A stretch of DNA of 10,136 nt from Comamonadaceae bacterium CG_4_10_14_3_um_filter_60_75 (GTDB lineage Bacteria > Pseudomonadota > Gammaproteobacteria > Burkholderiales > Burkholderiaceae_C), in the NCBI GenBank assembly GCA_002784245.1, contig PFKL01000014.1, positions 1 to 10,136 on the forward strand. Reading direction: 5' to 3'. The first letter of the stretch is position 1. Every line of letters begins with the position of its first letter. The position numbers were made by a program, and so were the translations under genes. Positions 5,709 through 10,136 of the stretch are shown one piece after another. The notes beneath the pieces are model-generated. The model saw only the letters and a program-made list of their open reading frames with translations. It made no database searches and was not told where the DNA came from.

Positions 5709-7262
5709 ATGCAACTCAATCCCGCAGAAATTTCTGAACTCATCAAGAGCCGTATCGAAGGCTTGTCTGCCAGCAGCGACGTGCGCAACCAAGGCACGGT
5801 CGTCACGGTGACCGACGGCATTTGCCGCATTCACGGCTTGTCCGAAGTGATGCAGGGCGAAATGCTTGAATTCCCGGCGGGCTCTGACGGCCAACCCACC
5901 TATGGCCTGGCGCTGAACCTTGAGCGTGACTCGGTGGGCTCGGTGATTTTGGGTGAATACGAACACATCTCCGAAGGTGATACGGTCAAGTGCACCGGTC
6001 GCATTCTGGAAGTGCCGGTGGGTCCCGAGCTCAAAGGCCGCGTGGTCAATGCACTGGGCCAGCCGATCGACGGCAAAGGCCCGATCAACGCCAAGATGAC
6101 CGACGTGATTGAAAAAGTTGCGCCGGGTGTGATCGCACGCCAGTCCGTTGACCAGCCGATGCAAACCGGTCTGAAGTCGATTGACTCGATGGTGCCGATC
6201 GGCCGTGGTCAGCGCGAATTGATCATTGGTGACCGGCAGACCGGCAAGACCGCGGTGGCCATTGATGCGATCATCAACCAAAAGGGTCAGAACATGACCT
6301 GTGTTTACGTCGCCATCGGCCAAAAAGCCTCCAGCGTCAAGAACGTGGTGCGCGCGCTGGAACAAGCTGGCGCCATGGAATACACCATTGTGGTGGCCGC
6401 TACCGCTTCTGAATCGGCTGCCATGCAGTACGTCAGCGCCTACTCTGGCTGTACGATGGGCGAATATTTCCGTGACCGTGGCGAAGACGCCCTGATCGTG
6501 TACGACGACCTTTCCAAACAAGCGGTGGCTTACCGCCAGGTATCTTTGCTGTTGCGCCGCCCACCAGGCCGTGAAGCCTACCCTGGCGACGTGTTCTATT
6601 TGCACAGCCGTTTGCTCGAACGCGCCGCGCGCGTCAACGCCAAGTACGTTGAAGACTTCACCAAGGGTGCGGTCAAAGGCAAGACCGGTTCGTTGACCGC
6701 CCTTCCGATCATTGAAACGCAAGCCGGTGACGTGTCTGCGTTTGTGCCGACCAACGTGATCTCGATTACCGACGGCCAGATCTTCCTGGAAACCTCGTTG
6801 TTCAACGCTGGTATCCGCCCCGCCATCAACGCCGGTATTTCGGTGTCTCGTGTCGGTGGTGCCGCGCAAACCAAGCTGATCAAGGCATTGTCTGGTGGTA
6901 TCCGTACCGACTTGGCGCAGTACCGCGAGCTGGCCGCGTTCGCCCAATTTGCCTCTGATCTGGACGAAGCGACCCGTAAGCAGCTCGACCGTGGTGCCCG
7001 CGTGACCGAGTTGCTCAAGCAGCCGCAGTACAGCCCGTATCCGATTTCCATCATGGCCGCGACGCTGTTTGCCGTGAATAAAGGTTATCTGGACGATGTT
7101 GACCTGAAAAAGGTGCTGTCGTTTGAACACGGTCTGCACGGCTACCTGAAGGACAAGCACGCTGCGCTGCTCGCCAAACTGGAAGCTGCCCGCGCCATGG
7201 ACAAAGACGCCGAAGCCGAACTCAACACCGCTGTCGCTGCGTTCAAGAAAACGTTTGCCTGA
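5709..7262 (+). CDS. atpA: F1Fo ATP synthase subunit alpha
   Basis: Alpha carries the non-catalytic nucleotide sites and contributes the arginine finger to the catalytic sites on beta. The 517-residue protein (E. coli 513) shows the N-terminal beta-barrel (about 25-95), Walker A GDRQTGKT (174-181, K180), the Walker B strand ALIVYDDL (261-268) and the family signature PAINAGISVSRVGG (371-384), with arginine finger R381. The C-terminal helical domain ends with AAVAAFKKTFA. A purine-rich ribosome binding site (AGAAGG, ending at 5700) lies 8 bases before the ATG. Nothing unusual is seen. A 612-codon open frame on the other strand is a codon-bias shadow. Confidence 0.99.
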   Translation: MQLNPAEISELIKSRIEGLSASSDVRNQGTVVTVTDGICRIHGLSEVMQGEMLEFPAGSDGQPTYGLALNLERDSVGSVILGEYEHISEGDTVKCTGRILEVPVGPELKGRVVNALGQPIDGKGPINAKMTDVIEKVAPGVIARQSVDQPMQTGLKSIDSMVPIGRGQRELIIGDRQTGKTAVAIDAIINQKGQNMTCVYVAIGQKASSVKNVVRALEQAGAMEYTIVVAATASESAAMQYVSAYSGCTMGEYFRDRGEDALIVYDDLSKQAVAYRQVSLLLRRPPGREAYPGDVFYLHSRLLERAARVNAKYVEDFTKGAVKGKTGSLTALPIIETQAGDVSAFVPTNVISITDGQIFLETSLFNAGIRPAINAGISVSRVGGAAQTKLIKALSGGIRTDLAQYRELAAFAQFASDLDEATRKQLDRGARVTELLKQPQYSPYPISIMAATLFAVNKGYLDDVDLKKVLSFEHGLHGYLKDKHAALLAKLEAARAMDKDAEAELNTAVAAFKKTFA

Positions 7263-7291
7263 AGTCACCTCAACTAGATTAGGAGACTGAT

Positions 7292-8188
7292 ATGGCAACC
7301 GGCAAGGAAATACGCGGCAAGATCGCCAACTTTGAAAGCACGAAGAAGATCACCAAGGCCATGGAGATGATTTCTGTCTCCAAGATGCGTAAAGCCCAAG
7401 ATCGTATGCGCGCCGCTCGGCCGTATGCTGAGAAAGTGCGCAACATTGCGTCCCACCTGGGCCACGCCAACCCCGAGTACGTGCACCCGTTCATGAAGCG
7501 CAATGACGCCAAGTCGGCCGGCATGATCGTGGTCACCACCGACAAGGGGTTGTGTGGCGGTCTGAACACCAACGTGCTGCGCGGTGTCACCAATATGCTG
7601 CGTGACCTGCAAGGTCAGGATGTCAATGTCCAGGCTGTGGCGGTAGGCAACAAGGGCTTGGGTTTTCTCAACCGCATCGGTGCCAAGGTGGTTGCTCAGG
7701 TGACGCAGCTGGGTGACCGGCCGCATCTGGAACGACTGATCGGCCCGGTCAAAGTGTTGCTGGACGCCTACGCCAAGGGCGAACTCAACGCCGTTTACCT
7801 CACTTATACCCGTTTCATCAACACGATGAAGCAAGAGGTGGTGATGGAACAGTTGCTGCCCTTGAGTGCTGTGCAAATGAAAGAAGACGCCCGCGCCAGT
7901 GAAGCCGCCACCGGCCAAAAGCACGGCTGGGACTACCTTTACGAGCCCGACGCGCAGTCGGTCATCGACGATTTGATTGTGCGTTACGTCGAAGCGCTGG
8001 TTTTTCAGGCCGTCGCCGAGAACATGGCCTCAGAACACGCCGCGCGCATGGTCGCCATGAAGGCTGCAACGGACAACGCGGGCAATGTGATTGGTGAACT
8101 CAAGTTGGTTTACAACAAGACCCGCCAGGCCGCCATTACCAAAGAATTGTCGGAAATCGTGTCGGGTGCGGCGGCAATCGCAGCCTGA
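7292..8188 (+). CDS. atpG: F1Fo ATP synthase subunit gamma
   Basis: Gamma is the central rotor shaft that couples c-ring rotation to the catalytic head. The 298-residue protein (E. coli 287) begins with the conserved KEIRGKI...TKKITKAMEMISVSKMRKAQDRM helix and ends with the other half of the coiled coil, EHAARMVAMKAATDNAGN...LVYNKTRQAAITKELSEIVSGAAA. DKGLCGGLN (84-92) is a further family motif. The extra length against E. coli lies mainly in a charged loop at about 192-211, before WDYLYEPD. AGGAG (7281-7285) is 6 bases before the start. Confidence 0.98.
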   Translation: MATGKEIRGKIANFESTKKITKAMEMISVSKMRKAQDRMRAARPYAEKVRNIASHLGHANPEYVHPFMKRNDAKSAGMIVVTTDKGLCGGLNTNVLRGVTNMLRDLQGQDVNVQAVAVGNKGLGFLNRIGAKVVAQVTQLGDRPHLERLIGPVKVLLDAYAKGELNAVYLTYTRFINTMKQEVVMEQLLPLSAVQMKEDARASEAATGQKHGWDYLYEPDAQSVIDDLIVRYVEALVFQAVAENMASEHAARMVAMKAATDNAGNVIGELKLVYNKTRQAAITKELSEIVSGAAAIAA

Positions 8189-8238
8189 TGTCATCCTGGC
8201 GAATTAGCAAGATTTAAATTTATTGGAGCAACAAGCAA

Positions 8239-9660
8239 ATGGCTCAAGCAAACACCAACGCTGCCGTCCAAGGCAAGATCGTTCAGTGCATCGGCGCTGT
8301 GGTTGACGTGGAGTTTCCGCGTGACCACATGCCCCATATTTATGACGCGCTCAAGCTCGATGGCTCCAGCCTGACACTCGAAGTGCAGCAGCAGTTGGGT
8401 GACGGCATTGTCCGTACCATTGCGCTGGGCTCTTCTGACGGTTTGCGCCGTGGCTTGATGGTGTCCAACACCGGCAATTCGATTCAGGTGCCTGTGGGTA
8501 CTGCCACGCTGGGCCGCATCATGGACGTGCTGGGCAACCCGATCGACGAGCGCGGTCCGGTCAACGCCGCCTTGCATATGTCGATTCACCGCAAAGCGCC
8601 GGTCTATGACGAGTTGAGCCCATCTCAAGAGCTGCTCGAAACCGGTATCAAGGTGATTGACCTGGTTTGCCCGTTCGCCAAGGGCGGCAAGGTCGGCCTG
8701 TTCGGCGGTGCCGGTGTCGGCAAGACCGTGAACATGATGGAATTGATCAACAACATCGCCAAGGCGCACAGCGGCTTGTCGGTGTTCGCTGGTGTCGGTG
8801 AGCGTACCCGTGAAGGCAACGACTTCTACCATGAAATGATGGACTCCGGTGTGGTCAACAAGGACAACCTGGGCGAATCCAAAGTGTCGATGGTCTACGG
8901 CCAGATGAACGAACCTCCGGGTAACCGTCTGCGCGTGGCGCTGACCGGTCTGACCATCGCCGAGTCGTTCCGCGACGAAGGCAAGGATGTGCTGTTCTTT
9001 GTCGACAACATCTACCGTTATACCCTGGCCGGTACCGAAGTGTCCGCGCTGTTGGGGCGTATGCCTTCTGCCGTGGGCTACCAACCGACGCTGGCCGAAG
9101 AAATGGGCCGCTTGCAAGAGCGTATTACCTCGACCAAGGTTGGCTCCATCACGTCCATCCAGGCCGTTTACGTGCCAGCCGACGACTTGACTGACCCGTC
9201 GCCTGCCACCACCTTCGCCCACTTGGACTCCACCGTGGTGCTGAGCCGCGACATCGCTTCGCTCGGTATTTACCCCGCTGTGGACCCGTTGGACTCGACC
9301 AGCCGCCAACTCGACCCGAACGTGGTCGGCCTGGATCACTATGAAACCGCCCGTGCGGTGCAAGGCACGCTGCAACGCTACAAAGAGTTGCGCGACATCA
9401 TTGCCATCTTGGGCATGGACGAATTGGCCCCTGAAGACAAGCTCACTGTGGCGCGTGCCCGCAAGATTCAACGTTTCCTGTCGCAGCCGTTCCATGTGGC
9501 CGAAGTGTTTACCGGCACGCCGGGCAAGTATGTCAGCCTGGCCGAGACCATCCGCGGCTTCAAGATGATTGTGGCTGGCGAGTGCGATCACCTGCCGGAG
9601 CAGGCCTTCTACATGGTCGGTACCATCGACGAAGCGTTTGAAAAGGCGAAAAAGGTTTAA
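8239..9660 (+). CDS. atpD: F1Fo ATP synthase subunit beta (catalytic)
   Basis: Beta holds the three catalytic sites that make or split ATP. The 473-residue protein (E. coli 460) contains Walker A GGAGVGKT (156-163, K162), the GERTREG loop with catalytic glutamate E188, Walker B LFFVDNIYRYT with D256 and R260, and the signature PAVDPLDSTS (346-355). Two lineage traits stand out. A short insertion, KDNLGES (208-214), lies before KVSMVYGQMNEPPGNR. The DELSEED torque motif is DELAPED (394-400), with one charge fewer. Both are what I expect for Comamonadaceae and do not suggest loss of function. GGAG (8225-8228) lies 10 bases before the ATG. Confidence 0.99.
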   Translation: MAQANTNAAVQGKIVQCIGAVVDVEFPRDHMPHIYDALKLDGSSLTLEVQQQLGDGIVRTIALGSSDGLRRGLMVSNTGNSIQVPVGTATLGRIMDVLGNPIDERGPVNAALHMSIHRKAPVYDELSPSQELLETGIKVIDLVCPFAKGGKVGLFGGAGVGKTVNMMELINNIAKAHSGLSVFAGVGERTREGNDFYHEMMDSGVVNKDNLGESKVSMVYGQMNEPPGNRLRVALTGLTIAESFRDEGKDVLFFVDNIYRYTLAGTEVSALLGRMPSAVGYQPTLAEEMGRLQERITSTKVGSITSIQAVYVPADDLTDPSPATTFAHLDSTVVLSRDIASLGIYPAVDPLDSTSRQLDPNVVGLDHYETARAVQGTLQRYKELRDIIAILGMDELAPEDKLTVARARKIQRFLSQPFHVAEVFTGTPGKYVSLAETIRGFKMIVAGECDHLPEQAFYMVGTIDEAFEKAKKV

Positions 9661-9663
9661 TCC

Positions 9664-10080
9664 ATGAACACCATCCACGTTGATGTGGTGAGCGCCGAAG
9701 AGTCGATCTTCTCAGGTGAAGCGCGTTTTGTCGCGTTGCCTGGTGAGGCCGGCGAACTGGGCATTTACCCGCGCCACACGCCCCTGATTACCCGCATCAA
9801 GGCGGGCTCGGTGCGCATTGAGATGGCCGACGGCTCGGAAGAGTTTGTCTTTGTCGCTGGCGGCATTCTTGAAGTGCAGCCAACCGGCGTGACCGTCCTG
9901 TCTGACACCGCTATCCGTGGCAAGGACCTCGACGACGAAAAGGCCAACGAGGCCAAGCGCCTGGCCGAAGAAGCCATCAAGAACGCCAAGACCGACCTCG
10001 ACCTGGCCAAAGCCACGTCGGAACTGGCCGTCATGGCGGCACAGATTGCCGCATTGCGTAAATACCGCGGTAAAAAGTAA
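9664..10080 (+). CDS. atpC: F1Fo ATP synthase subunit epsilon
   Basis: Epsilon binds the foot of gamma and the c-ring and can inhibit ATP hydrolysis through its C-terminal helices. The 138-residue protein has an N-terminal beta-sandwich (about 1-85) with GEAGELGIYPRHTPLIT (27-43), followed by a two-helix C-terminal domain (about 90-133) that is highly charged and complete. It starts 3 bases after the atpD stop codon, with AAAGG at the end of atpD serving as ribosome binding site, so the two genes are translationally coupled. It is the last gene of the operon. Confidence 0.98.
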   Translation: MNTIHVDVVSAEESIFSGEARFVALPGEAGELGIYPRHTPLITRIKAGSVRIEMADGSEEFVFVAGGILEVQPTGVTVLSDTAIRGKDLDDEKANEAKRLAEEAIKNAKTDLDLAKATSELAVMAAQIAALRKYRGKK

Positions 10081-10104
10081 GTTATTGACGCTGCGTTTGC
10101 CGAG

Positions 10105-10131
10105 AAAAAACCCGCAAGTGCGGGTTTTTTT
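10105..10131 (+). terminator. Intrinsic terminator of the atp operon
   Basis: CCCGC (10111-10115) pairs with GCGGG (10120-10124) around an AAGT loop, and the stem is extended by A6 (10105-10110) pairing with T6 (10125-10130). The T7 run (10125-10131) follows directly. It lies 24 bases after the atpC stop codon. The A-run on the left means it could also work as a terminator for transcription arriving from the right. Confidence 0.93.
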
Positions 10132-10136
10132 GTATT

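Noticed and set aside
5460..7298. 612-codon open frame on the minus strand opposite atpA
   Set aside because: It is rich in His, Arg, Gly and Val, has no recognisable domain, and runs opposite a fully conserved atpA. Long antisense frames arise from GC-rich codon bias.
8191..9678. 495-codon open frame on the minus strand opposite atpD
   Set aside because: Same codon-bias shadow; composition is His/Val/Gly/Arg-rich with no family resemblance, and atpD on the plus strand is unmistakable.

Overview
The window is a housekeeping stretch of a betaproteobacterial chromosome, most likely a member of the Comamonadaceae (Rhodoferax/Polaromonas-like). I base this on the LipA and LipB sequence style, on an ATP synthase beta subunit carrying a KDNLGES insertion and a DELAPED version of the DELSEED motif, and on the GC-rich codon use. 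The assignment comes from recalled family patterns, not from a database search. No stretch longer than 300 bases lacks a gene.

Left part (1 to about 2785, minus strand): reading leftwards from the divergent region, there is a small DUF493/YbeD protein, then lipB (octanoyltransferase), lipA (lipoyl synthase), and the N-terminal part of a SWIM zinc-finger protein that runs off the left edge and is probably an SNF2-type helicase. LipB transfers octanoate from acyl carrier protein to lipoyl domains and LipA inserts the two sulfurs, so this is the de novo lipoate pathway. The cluster is peppered with short palindromic repeats. One lies in the lipB-lipA gap. Two lie inside the lipB reading frame and appear to have added codons to the enzyme.

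Right part (about 2811 to 10131, plus strand): a complete F1Fo ATP synthase operon in the order atpI-B-E-F-H-A-G-D-C. It starts behind a perfect TATAAT box in the ~100-base divergent region and ends at a strong intrinsic terminator after atpC. All nine genes are intact and near the usual lengths. The catalytic and proton-path residues are present: AtpB Arg224, AtpE Asp60, the Walker A motifs of alpha and beta, the beta GERTREG loop and the alpha arginine finger. AtpE has the features of a proton-type c subunit. A T-rich leader with a strong ribosome binding site precedes atpE, consistent with the need to make many c subunits per complex.

I see no clear undescribed system. The features most worth a second look are the palindromic repeats domesticated inside lipB, the decayed inverted repeat between lipB and lipA, and the ATG-TAA-ATG arrangement at the atpI start.
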